DNA of 64,000 bases, taken from assembly GCF_003385845.1 (NCBI RefSeq), contig NZ_QRDJ01000008.1, forward strand, positions 62,001 through 126,000, given 5' to 3'. Of the stretch, positions 9,554-18,288 are shown one piece after another. The translations under genes and the position numbers were made by a program. Source of the stretch: Kushneria indalinina DSM 14324 (GTDB lineage Bacteria > Pseudomonadota > Gammaproteobacteria > Pseudomonadales > Halomonadaceae). Position 1 is the first letter of the stretch, and every line of letters starts with the position of its first letter. Below the pieces are notes generated by a model. The model saw only the letters and a program-made list of their open reading frames with translations. It was not told the origin of the DNA and did no database searches.

Positions 9554-9817
9554 TTACTCGGCGTTGTTGCGCGTACCGAAGTTGCCGAAGCGACGACGGA
9601 ACTGTGCTGCACGACCTTCAGAGCTGGCCTGACGCTGCTGGCCGGTATAGAAGGGGTGCGATGCAGAGGAAATATCCAGACGTACCAGCGGATAGGTCTC
9701 GCCTTCAAACTCGATGGTCTCGCCAGTGCTTACTGTCGAGCGAATCTTGAAGTGTGTATCGGCGTTGGTGTCGTGAAAGATCACCGTACGGTACTGGGGA
9801 TGGATGCCTGCTTTCAT
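9554..9817 (-). CDS. rpmE2: Type B 50S ribosomal protein L31
   Basis: The 87-residue protein begins MKAGIHPQYRTVIFHDT and contains the SSASHPFYTG segment of L31. It lacks the Cys residues that bind zinc in the type A protein, so it is the zinc-independent paralogue (YkgM type). In many gammaproteobacteria this gene is repressed by Zur and replaces the zinc form during zinc shortage. I looked upstream of 9817 for a Zur-like palindrome and saw no clear one. The ribosome site GGAG lies about 8 bases before the ATG. Confidence 0.93.
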   Translation of the reverse strand: MKAGIHPQYRTVIFHDTNADTHFKIRSTVSTGETIEFEGETYPLVRLDISSASHPFYTGQQRQASSEGRAAQFRRRFGNFGTRNNAE

Positions 9818-10074
9818 GGCGCGCTCCGGAAAGATGTTGGTCAGCCAAATTTAATGGCCGGGTATGATGAGCCAGCGTCAATATTTTTTCAACCGTTTTC
9901 CGGCCGGCGCGACCCGCCAGGGCAGGTTTTCGCCGGCCTGCCCCGGAAAGTTCTGGCTGTAAAGGGCGGTTGGCAGCCCTCTCCCGGAGATGGATCCTAT
10001 TGAACCCACGACTTGTGAGCCGCGCCCGACCAGGTCACGCTGCCTGCCGGTTGGATCGAAAGGACTATCAGGCA

Positions 10075-12453
10075 ATGCAGGCGATAACAGGGCTCTGGCC
10101 GCTGACAGCCATGCGCCAATTGTGCGCAATATTTACGCTGATGTTGATGATGCTGGCGATGGTACCGCAGGCCCACGCCTCGGCCGCCGAGCTTGCCGGG
10201 CTGGGTTCGGGCGGCGGCGACAGCGCTGACAGCAGCGAGCAGGCCTCCCCCGAGCAGATTCGCGACTCGCTGGATCAGCTGATCTCCACGCTTGAGAACA
10301 GCGAGCAGCGCGACTCGCTGTTACAGGGGCTGCGGGATCTCAGGGAGGCGAGTCAGGCGCGTATCGACAGCGATGAGGCGCAGGGGCCGCCGGGGGCAAC
10401 CGGGCGCGGCCTGCTGGGAGCGTTGGCGGCCACCTTTGAGGAGGTGACCGGTCAGGAGGGCGAGGGGCGCAGTCTGGCCCAGAGCTGGCAGCGAAGCGCC
10501 GATAACGCCCTGGATGACCTGTCCGAGCGCTTCGGCGAGCGCGGCAGTCGCTGGACACTGCTGCGGGATTTTCTGGTCACGCTGGCAGCGCAGCTGGTCG
10601 CGGGCCTGCTGCTGTATACGCTGATTCGTGCCGTGGGCAAGCATTATGGCGTGGTGCAGCGCCTCCCCGAGCAGCCCACCGCGGTGGTGCTGATGCGTTA
10701 CTGCCTGAGAAGGCTTTTGCCCATGGGCCTGGCCTTTGCCGGTACCCTTGCGATCACCTTTCGCATGGGCCCCACCCCCGGCATGACGCTGGCAACCACG
10801 CTGGGCTGGGCTGCGCTATGCGGCATGGTGTTTGCCTCGGTCTGTGAGGTGGTCTTTTCCCTGTTTTCCTGGGGGCATCGCCGTACGGCGCTGCGTCTAT
10901 TGCGCCAGCAGGCGGCATGGCCGCTCTTTTATATCGGCAGTGTCGCCGCGCTGGGAGATGCCCTCAATGCTTCCCTGCTGACCGAGGCGCTCGGCAGTGA
11001 TCTGGCCGGCTTCAGTGCCGAGGTGGTCAACATCACGGCCGTCTTGCTGACCGGATTTTTCGTGGTGCGCTTTCGGCGCCCGATTCGCCATCTGATTCGC
11101 AATCGCCCGCTGAGCCAGCGCCAGCAGGGCGGTGCCATCAGTGACCTGATTCAGGTGCTGGGCAGGGTCTGGCATATCCCGGCGCTGTTGATCGTGGCCG
11201 CTTCGCTGCTGGCCATTTTGACCTACAGCGGTGACGTGCGTTCGGTCTTTGCCCGGGCGCTGCTGACGGCCGCGCTCATGATCGTGACGCTGATCGTGAC
11301 CGGGCTTTTGCGCCGCAGCAGCCAGCAGGTTCGCCAAAGACCGCGGCGCTCGCTCTATGTTCGTCGCCTGACCCGGTTCGGCTACGTGCTGGCGCATCTG
11401 GCCTGCTGGGTCATTTTTGCCGAATGTGCCGCGCAGACCTGGGGGTTTTCGCTGTTGAATCTTGGCCGGACCGGCGGGGTGGGCGAGCGCATCGCTCAGC
11501 CCCTGATCAGTATCGGGCTGACGGTGCTGTTTTGCTGGCTGATCTGGATTCTCACCGATACGGCGATCCATCGCGCCATGACCTCGACCTCGCGCTCCCA
11601 GCGCGGGCGGGCCCGTCGCGCGCGAGCCGAAACCATCACACCGCTGATGCGCAACGTGGTGTTTGTCACCATTGTGGTGATCGGCTCGATCGTGGCGCTG
11701 GCCAATCTGGGCGTCAACGTGACGCCGCTGCTGGCGGGTGCCGGTGTCATCGGTCTGGCGGTGGGCTTTGGTGCCCAGACGCTGGTGCAGGATCTGATTA
11801 CCGGTATCTTCATTCTGGTCGAGGACACCCTGGCCATTGATGACTTTGTCGACGTGGGCGGCAATCTGGGCACGGTCGAAAAGCTCAGCCTGCGTACCAT
11901 TCGCCTGCGTGATCTGGACGGCATCGTCCACTCGGTGCCCTTCAGCCAGATCAAGGCGGTGCAGAACTATTCGCGCGAGTTCGGCTACGCCATGTTCCGG
12001 GTGCGCGTGCCTCAGCGCATGACCATCGACCGGGCCATCGAGATGATCGAGGAGACCGCCGGTGGCATGCGCAACGATCCGATGTTTCGCTTCAAGATCT
12101 GGTCGGCGCTCGAGATGCAGGGCGTGGAGAGCTTTACCGAAGGCTCGGCCATCGTACGGGCCCGCTTTCGTACCGCGCCGGTCATGCAGTGGGAGGTCGC
12201 CCGCGAGTTCAATCTGCGCCTCAAGCGGCGCATGGACGAGGAGGGCTTTGACCTGGCCGTGCCGCGCACCAGCATCCACCTGGAAAACATCGATGCGCTG
12301 CTGGCGCACCTGCAGGGGAAGGAAGCCGGTGCAGACCAGCCGCGCGAGAACCCTGACGTGATGGCGGCACCGCCCGAATCGCGTGATGAAGAAGATGCTG
12401 ACGCGCCGTCGGACGCCCCGCCGGAGGGGGGTGATGCCCCCTCGCGGCCCTGA
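10075..12453 (+). CDS. Large MscS-family mechanosensitive ion channel
   Basis: The product is about 792 residues. It has a signal-like N-terminus, a periplasmic Ser/Glu/Gln-rich region with predicted helices (residues about 40-150), roughly eight hydrophobic segments and a C-terminal MscS domain. The pore helix is visible around residues 542-575 (LLAGAGVIGLAVGFGAQTLV), followed by the beta-domain segment with VDVGGNLGTVEKLSLRTIRLRD. It opens under membrane tension on osmotic downshock, which suits a halophile. The last 35 or so residues are acidic and low in complexity. The start at 10075 has AAAGGA about 12 bases upstream; an in-frame ATG at 10111 is possible. It converges on the LacI gene with a 19-base gap. 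Confidence 0.9.
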   Translation: MQAITGLWPLTAMRQLCAIFTLMLMMLAMVPQAHASAAELAGLGSGGGDSADSSEQASPEQIRDSLDQLISTLENSEQRDSLLQGLRDLREASQARIDSDEAQGPPGATGRGLLGALAATFEEVTGQEGEGRSLAQSWQRSADNALDDLSERFGERGSRWTLLRDFLVTLAAQLVAGLLLYTLIRAVGKHYGVVQRLPEQPTAVVLMRYCLRRLLPMGLAFAGTLAITFRMGPTPGMTLATTLGWAALCGMVFASVCEVVFSLFSWGHRRTALRLLRQQAAWPLFYIGSVAALGDALNASLLTEALGSDLAGFSAEVVNITAVLLTGFFVVRFRRPIRHLIRNRPLSQRQQGGAISDLIQVLGRVWHIPALLIVAASLLAILTYSGDVRSVFARALLTAALMIVTLIVTGLLRRSSQQVRQRPRRSLYVRRLTRFGYVLAHLACWVIFAECAAQTWGFSLLNLGRTGGVGERIAQPLISIGLTVLFCWLIWILTDTAIHRAMTSTSRSQRGRARRARAETITPLMRNVVFVTIVVIGSIVALANLGVNVTPLLAGAGVIGLAVGFGAQTLVQDLITGIFILVEDTLAIDDFVDVGGNLGTVEKLSLRTIRLRDLDGIVHSVPFSQIKAVQNYSREFGYAMFRVRVPQRMTIDRAIEMIEETAGGMRNDPMFRFKIWSALEMQGVESFTEGSAIVRARFRTAPVMQWEVAREFNLRLKRRMDEEGFDLAVPRTSIHLENIDALLAHLQGKEAGADQPRENPDVMAAPPESRDEEDADAPSDAPPEGGDAPSRP

Positions 12454-12472
12454 TGCGATACTTCGGTGTCGC

Positions 12473-13507
12473 TCAGCCGGTTTCGCCGGACAAGTGAAGG
12501 TGGCCTCGCACCACCTGGCGAGTGCCGCGTCGACTGCCGGACTGCAGGGCATCCTCGATCAGATCCATGGCCTGGGTGGCCATGGTCACCAGGTCATGGC
12601 GGATTGAAGGAATGGCCGTGCCCAGCAGTTCGGCATGCGTGATGCCGTCGATGCAGAAAAGACGTGGCCCGCCGGGGTGCTCGGGCAGGGGTAGCTGTGC
12701 CCGGCGATAGGCGGCAAGAACACCCAGCGTGATCTGGTTGTTGATGCCGATCAGGGCATCCGGCAGCGGCGCCTGGCCGAGTCTTTCGCTCAGGAAGCGC
12801 TCGGTAGGTGACATGGAAAAATCGCCATAATGCACTTCAAGACTGATGGGGCTGCCGGCGAGCGCCTCACGAATCCCTGACACCCGTCCGATGGTGACCA
12901 GTGAATCCGACGGTCCCGACAGAATCAGCAGCCGCTCGACCGGCTGGCGGCGCATCCAGCGCCCGGCCTGATAGCCACAGTCGAGATTGTCGATGTAGAT
13001 GCCGCCATGGTGGGGCCCCTCGACCTCCCGATCCAGCAGCACTACGGCAATCCCGGCCCGGGCAAGCCGCTCCAGACACGCCGCCTGATGATGCGTATCC
13101 GATGAGATAAACGTCAGAATAATGCCATCCACGCCACAGGCGATCAGCCGATCGATGGCCGCCCTTTCCTGTTCGGGAGAGTCGCGGGAATCCATCGTCA
13201 GCACATCCACTTGGCGGGTCTCGCCCAGCTGGCCGATAAGACAGGTCAGTTCATGGAAAAAGGGGTTGTCGGACTGTGGATTGATGATGCCAATCACGCC
13301 GCGCGGGGGGGCGACAGGAAGTGCCGTTGACTGGCGCGGGCGTGCCAGATAGCCCATGGCACTGGCGGTATCCAGCACATGCTGGCGCGTCTGCGGATGC
13401 AGCTGGTGGGGCGAGCTGAAGGCGCGTGAGACGGTAATCGGGCTGACGCCAGCGGCCATGGCGACATCCTTTAACCGAATTCTGCCCGTTGATGGGGGTT
13501 TTGCCAT
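12473..13507 (-). CDS. LacI family transcriptional regulator of the polyol operon
   Basis: The 344-residue protein has an N-terminal LacI helix-turn-helix (residues about 10-35: LKDVAMAAGVSPITVSRAF) and a periplasmic-binding-protein-like sensor domain, with GIINPQSDNPFF and DGIILTFIS segments. The HTH is close to the GntR subgroup. It is divergent from mtlE with about 358 bases between, so it most likely controls the mtl operon in response to a polyol or sugar (inference from position). In Pseudomonas the equivalent operon is controlled by an AraC-type activator, MtlR. The start at 13507 is preferred because AGGA precedes it by 6 bases; a longer frame to 13576 has no such site. Confidence 0.88.
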   Translation of the reverse strand: MAKPPSTGRIRLKDVAMAAGVSPITVSRAFSSPHQLHPQTRQHVLDTASAMGYLARPRQSTALPVAPPRGVIGIINPQSDNPFFHELTCLIGQLGETRQVDVLTMDSRDSPEQERAAIDRLIACGVDGIILTFISSDTHHQAACLERLARAGIAVVLLDREVEGPHHGGIYIDNLDCGYQAGRWMRRQPVERLLILSGPSDSLVTIGRVSGIREALAGSPISLEVHYGDFSMSPTERFLSERLGQAPLPDALIGINNQITLGVLAAYRRAQLPLPEHPGGPRLFCIDGITHAELLGTAIPSIRHDLVTMATQAMDLIEDALQSGSRRGTRQVVRGHLHLSGETG

Positions 13508-13865
13508 GGCATTCCTGCGTGTCTGTTCAGTGAAGGCCGCTGGCACGGCCGTGCAATCAATACCTTTATCTATCATTTTTTGTCATCGATGCCGCCTGAA
13601 AAGTGGTCGCGGTGGGGGTGACATTCGTCGGTCGATAGCGTTGTTGTTTTTCTACCAAGGCTTATCAATTGGTCTTTATGGTTTTTAACCTTATGTTTTA
13701 TAAAGTTTTTAAGAAAATGGCTCGAGTTGCTTGAAAGACGTTACTGCTTAACGATATGTCGATGATGTGAATGACACCGAATGACAAGAAAAGACAGATC
13801 GGTGCACCACAATGAAGCGACTTCCTGCCGCGGGAAGTCCGTCAATGACCAGGGCAGGCATTACA
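13508..13865. other. Divergent control region between LacI regulator and mtlE
   Basis: This 358-base gap has no convincing gene. Its middle (about 13640-13730) is clearly AT-rich compared with the surroundings. It holds a promoter-like pair, the short repeat GGTT-TTT-AACC at 13680 and the inverted repeat CGTTA-CTGCT-TAACG at 13739-13753. None of these is a textbook LacI operator with a central CG, so the regulator's site is not identified. Confidence 0.5.
13669..13697 (+). promoter_or_regulatory. Possible sigma-70 promoter for mtl operon
   Basis: TTGGTC at 13669-13674 and TATGTT at 13692-13697 are separated by 17 bases and face mtlE, inside the AT-rich part of the divergent gap. Both hexamers are imperfect, so this is a candidate only. 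Confidence 0.3.
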
Positions 13866-15173
13866 ATGAAAACGTCATGGATCGTGCTATTGGCAGGACT
13901 CGGAAGTGCCGGTGTGGCTCAGGCGCAGACCACGATTACTGTAGCGACCGTCAACAATCCCGACATGGTCACCATGCAGAAGATGACCAAGGCCTTCAAC
14001 GAGGCGCATCCGGATATTCGGGTCAATTACGTGACGCTGGCCGAAAACGAGCTGCGCCAGAAAATTACCACCGACATTTCCAGCGGCGGCGGTCAGTATG
14101 ACGTCATTACCGTCAGCAACTATGAAACGCCGATCTGGGCCAAAAACGGCTGGCTCCGGGCGATGGACCATCTGCCGGAGAGTTATCAGGTCGATGATCT
14201 GATTCCGACCGTGCGCCAGGGCCTGTCCGTGGACGGCGAGCTGTATGCCCTGCCGTTTTACGCCGAATCCTCGATGACCTACTACCGCAGGGATCTGTTC
14301 GAAAAGGCCGACATCGAGATGCCTGACCATCCGACCTGGAGTCAGATGGAGGAGTTTGCCCAGAAGATTCATGACCCGAAAAACGGCGTCTACGGCATCT
14401 GCCTGCGCGGGCTGCCCGGCTGGGGCGAGAACATGGCGCTGTTCAGCACCATGGTGAACAGTTTCGGCGGGCGCTGGTTCAACGAGCAGTGGGAGGCGCA
14501 GCTGACCTCTCCGGAGTGGAAAAATGCCGCCAACGCCTACAAGACGTTGCTGACGCAGTACGGCCCGCCGGGGTCCACCTCCAACGGCTTTACCGAAACC
14601 GAAACGCTCTTTGCCAACGGCCAGTGCGGTATGTGGGTGGATTCCACGGTCGGTGCCGGCTATCTCTCCAACCCCGACAACTCGAAGGTGCACGAACACC
14701 TCGGTTTTGCCCAGGCGCCGCATGAAACCACCGAGGCCGGCTCGAGCTGGCTCTATGCCTGGGCGCTGGCGGTACCGGAGTCGGCCAACAATCCTGAAGC
14801 AGCGCAGACCTTTGTCGACTGGGCGACCTCTGCCGACTATATCCAGAACGTGGCCGATACCCACGGCTGGCTGTCGGTGCCGCCCGGCACGCGTGAATCG
14901 ACCTACGACAGCGAGGGCTATCAGGAGGTGGCGCCCTTCGCCGGTCTGGTCGAGGAAGCCATTGCCAGCGCCGACCCTGAAAATCCGACCGCCGAGCCGG
15001 TACCTTATACCGGTATCCAGTTCATCAGCATCCCACAGTTTCAGGCCATCGGTACGCGGGTCGGCCAGATCATGGCCGGTATCCTGAGCGGCCAGACCAG
15101 CGTGGACCAGGGGCTTGAACAGGGGCAGGCCTTTACCGAACGGCTGATGCGTCGTGCCGAGGTGGCGCAGTAA
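13866..15173 (+). CDS. mtlE: Polyol ABC transporter substrate-binding protein
   Basis: The 435-residue periplasmic protein has a Sec signal peptide ending near VAQAQ (residues 1-20). Its mature domain belongs to the extracellular solute-binding family 1 and resembles sorbitol/mannitol binding proteins (SmoE/MtlE): the start TITVATVNNPDM, the DVITVSNYETPIWAKNGW stretch and Trp/Tyr-rich ligand loops. It captures mannitol, sorbitol or arabitol for the two permeases downstream. The start at 13866 gives the signal peptide directly; an upstream in-frame ATG at 13812 does not. It heads the operon mtlE-F-G-K-D-Y-tal. A strong stem-loop follows the stop and may raise its mRNA level over the permeases. 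Confidence 0.9.
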   Translation: MKTSWIVLLAGLGSAGVAQAQTTITVATVNNPDMVTMQKMTKAFNEAHPDIRVNYVTLAENELRQKITTDISSGGGQYDVITVSNYETPIWAKNGWLRAMDHLPESYQVDDLIPTVRQGLSVDGELYALPFYAESSMTYYRRDLFEKADIEMPDHPTWSQMEEFAQKIHDPKNGVYGICLRGLPGWGENMALFSTMVNSFGGRWFNEQWEAQLTSPEWKNAANAYKTLLTQYGPPGSTSNGFTETETLFANGQCGMWVDSTVGAGYLSNPDNSKVHEHLGFAQAPHETTEAGSSWLYAWALAVPESANNPEAAQTFVDWATSADYIQNVADTHGWLSVPPGTRESTYDSEGYQEVAPFAGLVEEAIASADPENPTAEPVPYTGIQFISIPQFQAIGTRVGQIMAGILSGQTSVDQGLEQGQAFTERLMRRAEVAQ

Positions 15174-15212
15174 TCGGTGGCCCACCGATGACCGAGCGTC
15201 GGTAACCAGTGT

Positions 15213-15239
15213 GACCACGCGGGTATTGCCCGCGTGGTC
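15213..15239 (+). other. Intercistronic stem-loop between mtlE and mtlF
   Basis: GACCACGCGGG (15213-15223) and CCCGCGTGGTC (15229-15239) form an 11-bp perfect stem with a 5-base loop. It lies in the 104-base gap after the binding-protein gene and lacks a T run. Such hairpins often protect the upstream mRNA from 3' decay, giving more binding protein than permease. Confidence 0.65.
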
Positions 15240-15277
15240 TCCGGCGTTGATGATTTCTTTCATGCGAGGCCCATGAC

Positions 15278-16180
15278 ATGAGCGCTCCCTCCACCAATGC
15301 GCCACCGCAGCGGCGTGCACCGACCAAGCGTCTGATGGCGCCGTCCGTGCTGTTTCTGCTGGTCTGGATGATTGTCCCGCTGGCGATGACGCTGTACTAC
15401 TCCCTGCAGGACTACAACCTGATGATGCCGAACACGCGCGGCTTCGCAGGGTTTCTAAGCTATGAACTGCTCTTTACCGACCCCGTGTTCTGGGACGCGC
15501 TGCTCAATACGCTATTGCTGGTGGCGACCTGTCTGCTGGTGACGGTTGTGGCGGGGCTGGCGCTGGCGCTGTTGTTCAATCGCACCTTTGTGGGCCGGGG
15601 GATTGCGCGAACGCTTGCCATCTCGCCGTTTTTTGTCATGCCGGTCGTCACCGGACTGATCTGGAAATACATGCTGCTGGACCCGGTCTACGGGCTTTTT
15701 TCCTGGGTGATGCGCTCGGTAGGACTTGAACCCATTCAGTGGCTGTCGAGCTATCCGCTGCTGTCGGTGGTAATGATGATCAGCTGGGAGTGGACCCCCT
15801 TTGCGCTGCTGATTCTGCTGACCGGACTGCAGTCGCTGCCGGAGGATCAGCTCGAGGCCGTGCGTCTGGACGGCGCCAATCGCTGGCAGGAGTTTCGCCA
15901 CATCGTGCTGCCGCATCTGGGGCAGGTGCTCTATGTGGTGATCATGCTGGAAAGCATCTTCTTTTTGACCTCCTTTGCCGAGATCTACGCCACCACCAGC
16001 GGCGGCCCGGGCACGGCGACCACCAATCTGCCGTATTACATCTATCTGAGTGCGTTTTTCCAGTACGACATCGGGCTCTCCTCGGCGGCGGCTGTAGGAG
16101 CCGTCATTCTGGCCAATATCTTCGCCATATTCCTGATCCGGTTTGTGGCCGGCAACCTTAATGCAGGGAGCCAACGATGA
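15278..16180 (+). CDS. mtlF: Polyol ABC transporter permease
   Basis: The 300-residue protein has six hydrophobic segments and the binding-protein-dependent permease (EAA) loop: LEAVRLDGANRWQEFRHIVLPHL (about residues 192-214) fits the EAA---G motif that contacts the ATPase. It belongs to the MalF/UgpA-like carbohydrate permease family and is closest in context to SmoF/MtlF. The start at 15278 yields a cytosolic Pro/Arg-rich N-terminus. It overlaps mtlG by four bases (ATGA), so the two permeases are translationally coupled. Confidence 0.9.
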   Translation: MSAPSTNAPPQRRAPTKRLMAPSVLFLLVWMIVPLAMTLYYSLQDYNLMMPNTRGFAGFLSYELLFTDPVFWDALLNTLLLVATCLLVTVVAGLALALLFNRTFVGRGIARTLAISPFFVMPVVTGLIWKYMLLDPVYGLFSWVMRSVGLEPIQWLSSYPLLSVVMMISWEWTPFALLILLTGLQSLPEDQLEAVRLDGANRWQEFRHIVLPHLGQVLYVVIMLESIFFLTSFAEIYATTSGGPGTATTNLPYYIYLSAFFQYDIGLSSAAAVGAVILANIFAIFLIRFVAGNLNAGSQR

Positions 16181-17031
16181 CTGCCTCCAACGTTGATCAA
16201 GCGCCCGGGCGCAAGAGCGGTGCTGGCGGTACAGCGCTGACGCTTTTGGCCTGGCTGATCGGTATCACGATGTTTTTTCCGATCCTCTGGGTGGTACTGA
16301 CGGCGCTCAAGACCGAGCAGACGGCGTTCAGCATGACGCCGACGTTTATCTTTTCGCCCACGCTCGAAAGCTTTCGCAGTGCGCTGGCCCAGGGCAGCGG
16401 CTACTGGCACTACGCGCTCAACTCGGTGATTACCGCGCTGGGCTCGACCCTGGTGGGGCTGGCACTGGCCATACCGGCGGCGTATGCCATGGCGTTTTAT
16501 CCCTCCAGGCGGACCGACTTCACGCTGGTCTGGATGGTGTCGACCAAGTTCATCCCGGCCGTGGGCGTTCTGATTCCGGTCTTTCTGGTCTATCGCTCGC
16601 TGGGGCTTCTGGATACCCGACTGGGCCTGACAATGCTGTTTACCGCCATGAACCTGCCCATCATGGTATGGATGGTGTACTCGTACTTTCGCGATATTCC
16701 GGTCGACATCGTCGAGGCGGCCAGCATCGATGGTGCCAGCACGACCCAGACCATGTTCCGTGTGATTCTGCCGCTGGCCCTTCCCGGCCTGGCCTCGACC
16801 GGGCTTCTGGCGCTGATTCTGGCTTGGAACGAGTCGTTCTGGAGCCTGACCATGACCGATTACCACGCCGCCACGCTTGCCGTGTATACGGCCTCGTTCA
16901 AAAGCGGTGAGGGGCTTTTCTGGGCGCGACTGTCGGCCGCTTCGGTGCTGACTATTGCCCCCATCGTGGTGCTGGGCTGGTTTGCCCAGCGCCAGATGGT
17001 CCGCGGACTGACCTTTGGCGCCGTTAAATAG
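16177..17031 (+). CDS. mtlG: Polyol ABC transporter permease
   Basis: The 284-residue protein is the second membrane subunit (MalG/SmoG type), with about six hydrophobic helices. Its EAA loop, VEAASIDGASTTQTMFRVILPLALPG, lies at about residues 178-203. It pairs with the product at 15278 to form the translocation path. The ATG lies inside the stop of mtlF. A 57-base gap separates it from the ATPase gene. Confidence 0.9.
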   Translation: MTASNVDQAPGRKSGAGGTALTLLAWLIGITMFFPILWVVLTALKTEQTAFSMTPTFIFSPTLESFRSALAQGSGYWHYALNSVITALGSTLVGLALAIPAAYAMAFYPSRRTDFTLVWMVSTKFIPAVGVLIPVFLVYRSLGLLDTRLGLTMLFTAMNLPIMVWMVYSYFRDIPVDIVEAASIDGASTTQTMFRVILPLALPGLASTGLLALILAWNESFWSLTMTDYHAATLAVYTASFKSGEGLFWARLSAASVLTIAPIVVLGWFAQRQMVRGLTFGAVK

Positions 17032-17088
17032 GCGCAGTGACTCGATCTGCGCAGCCGGATGGCTGTGCCTGAAAAAGGAAGAGCTTCG

Positions 17089-18240
17089 ATGGCGATTGTA
17101 GAACTCAAGGATGTGGCCAAGCGCTACGACAGCGTGCCGGGCAAGAAGGGCGCCGAGCACGCCAATGCGGTCGAGGATTTCAATCTGACCACGAAGGATG
17201 GCGAATTCGTGGTGCTGGTCGGGCCGTCCGGCTGTGGCAAGTCCACCACCATGCGCATGATCGCAGGCCTTGAGCACAACACGGCCGGCGAGATCCGCAT
17301 CAACGGTCAGGACGTCAGCGACGTCGAGCCGCGCGACCGTGATATCGCCATGGTGTTCCAGAGCTACGCGCTCTACCCGCACATGAGCGTTTATCACAAC
17401 ATGGCCTTTGCCCTGGAGCTTAAGAAAACCCCGAAGGAGGAGGTGAAAAAGCGCGTCCAGGAAGCGGCCAAAATTCTGGATATCGAGCATCTACTGGATC
17501 GCAAGCCGCGGGCACTTTCAGGTGGCCAGCGCCAGCGGGTGGCGCTGGGACGAGCACTGGTGCGCCAGCCGCAGGTCTTTTTGATGGATGAGCCGCTGTC
17601 CAACCTGGATGCGCGCCTGCGCGTCGAGATGCGCGCCGAAATCACGCGGCTGCATCGGCGGCTGGGCGTGACCACCTTCTACGTCACCCACGACCAGACC
17701 GAGGCGATGACCATGGGCCAGCGCATCGTGGTCATGCGTGATGGCCGCATTCAGCAGATCGACACGCCCTATAATCTCTATGAACGCCCGGTCAACCGGT
17801 TCGTGGCAGGCTTTATCGGCACGCCGTCGATGAACTTTCTGCAGGCCGATCATCAGGGTGAAACGCTCAAGGGCGAAGGGTTTTCATGCTCGCTGAGTGC
17901 GCACCAGCGAACGGCACTGGGCGATGCCGGCCAGCGCCCACGATGCTGGCTGGGCATTCGGCCCGAACATCTGCATCAGGTCGGGGCCTCAAGCGGCAGC
18001 GGCCGACTGGAGGGTGTCATCGAGGTCATCGAGCCGCTGGGACCGGTCACCATGGCCCAGGTGCGCATCGGTGAGACGCTGGTGACGGCGCAGCTGGGGG
18101 CGCATCCCGGGATACAAATCGGTGACACGCTGACGCTGGCCTTTGATCCGGATCATGTCCATCTTTTTGATATCGACAGCGACGAGGCGCTGGGGGTGGC
18201 AGAAGCCCCTTCCGCATCCTCGGCGCAGGCCACCGCATAA
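17089..18240 (+). CDS. mtlK: Polyol ABC transporter ATP-binding protein (UgpC/MalK type)
   Basis: The 383-residue cytoplasmic ATPase has Walker [10 protein letters not shown] (residues 45-53), the ABC signature LSGGQRQR (143-150), Walker B VFLMDEP (about 163-169) and an H-loop in VTHDQTEA. The C-terminal third is the TOBE-type regulatory domain of MalK/UgpC proteins, with WLGIRPEHL. It energises import by the permeases MtlF and MtlG. The start at 17089 (MAIVELKDVAK) follows GGAAGAG by a few bases; a longer in-frame ATG at 17059 is less likely. The gene is fourth in the operon. Confidence 0.92.
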   Translation: MAIVELKDVAKRYDSVPGKKGAEHANAVEDFNLTTKDGEFVVLVGPSGCGKSTTMRMIAGLEHNTAGEIRINGQDVSDVEPRDRDIAMVFQSYALYPHMSVYHNMAFALELKKTPKEEVKKRVQEAAKILDIEHLLDRKPRALSGGQRQRVALGRALVRQPQVFLMDEPLSNLDARLRVEMRAEITRLHRRLGVTTFYVTHDQTEAMTMGQRIVVMRDGRIQQIDTPYNLYERPVNRFVAGFIGTPSMNFLQADHQGETLKGEGFSCSLSAHQRTALGDAGQRPRCWLGIRPEHLHQVGASSGSGRLEGVIEVIEPLGPVTMAQVRIGETLVTAQLGAHPGIQIGDTLTLAFDPDHVHLFDIDSDEALGVAEAPSASSAQATA

Positions 18241-18288
18241 TGACGGCAACGGGCCGGGTAAACGATCGACAACACAGGGAGTGACGGC

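Noticed and set aside
9818-9870. Zur box before the type B L31 gene
   Set aside because: No palindrome resembling the gammaproteobacterial Zur site could be found by eye.
10897-12552. Long antisense open frame over the MscS gene
   Set aside because: GC-rich codon bias leaves long stop-free antisense frames; the sequence is His/Arg/Gln-rich with no family resemblance, while the sense frame is a clear channel.
13739-13753. CGTTA-CTGCT-TAACG as the LacI operator of mtl
   Set aside because: The odd 5-base spacer and lack of a central CG do not fit LacI-family sites; kept only as a repeat within the control region.
16042-17490. Long antisense frames over the mtlG/mtlK genes
   Set aside because: Same codon-bias shadow effect; the plus-strand genes have unmistakable ABC permease and ATPase motifs.
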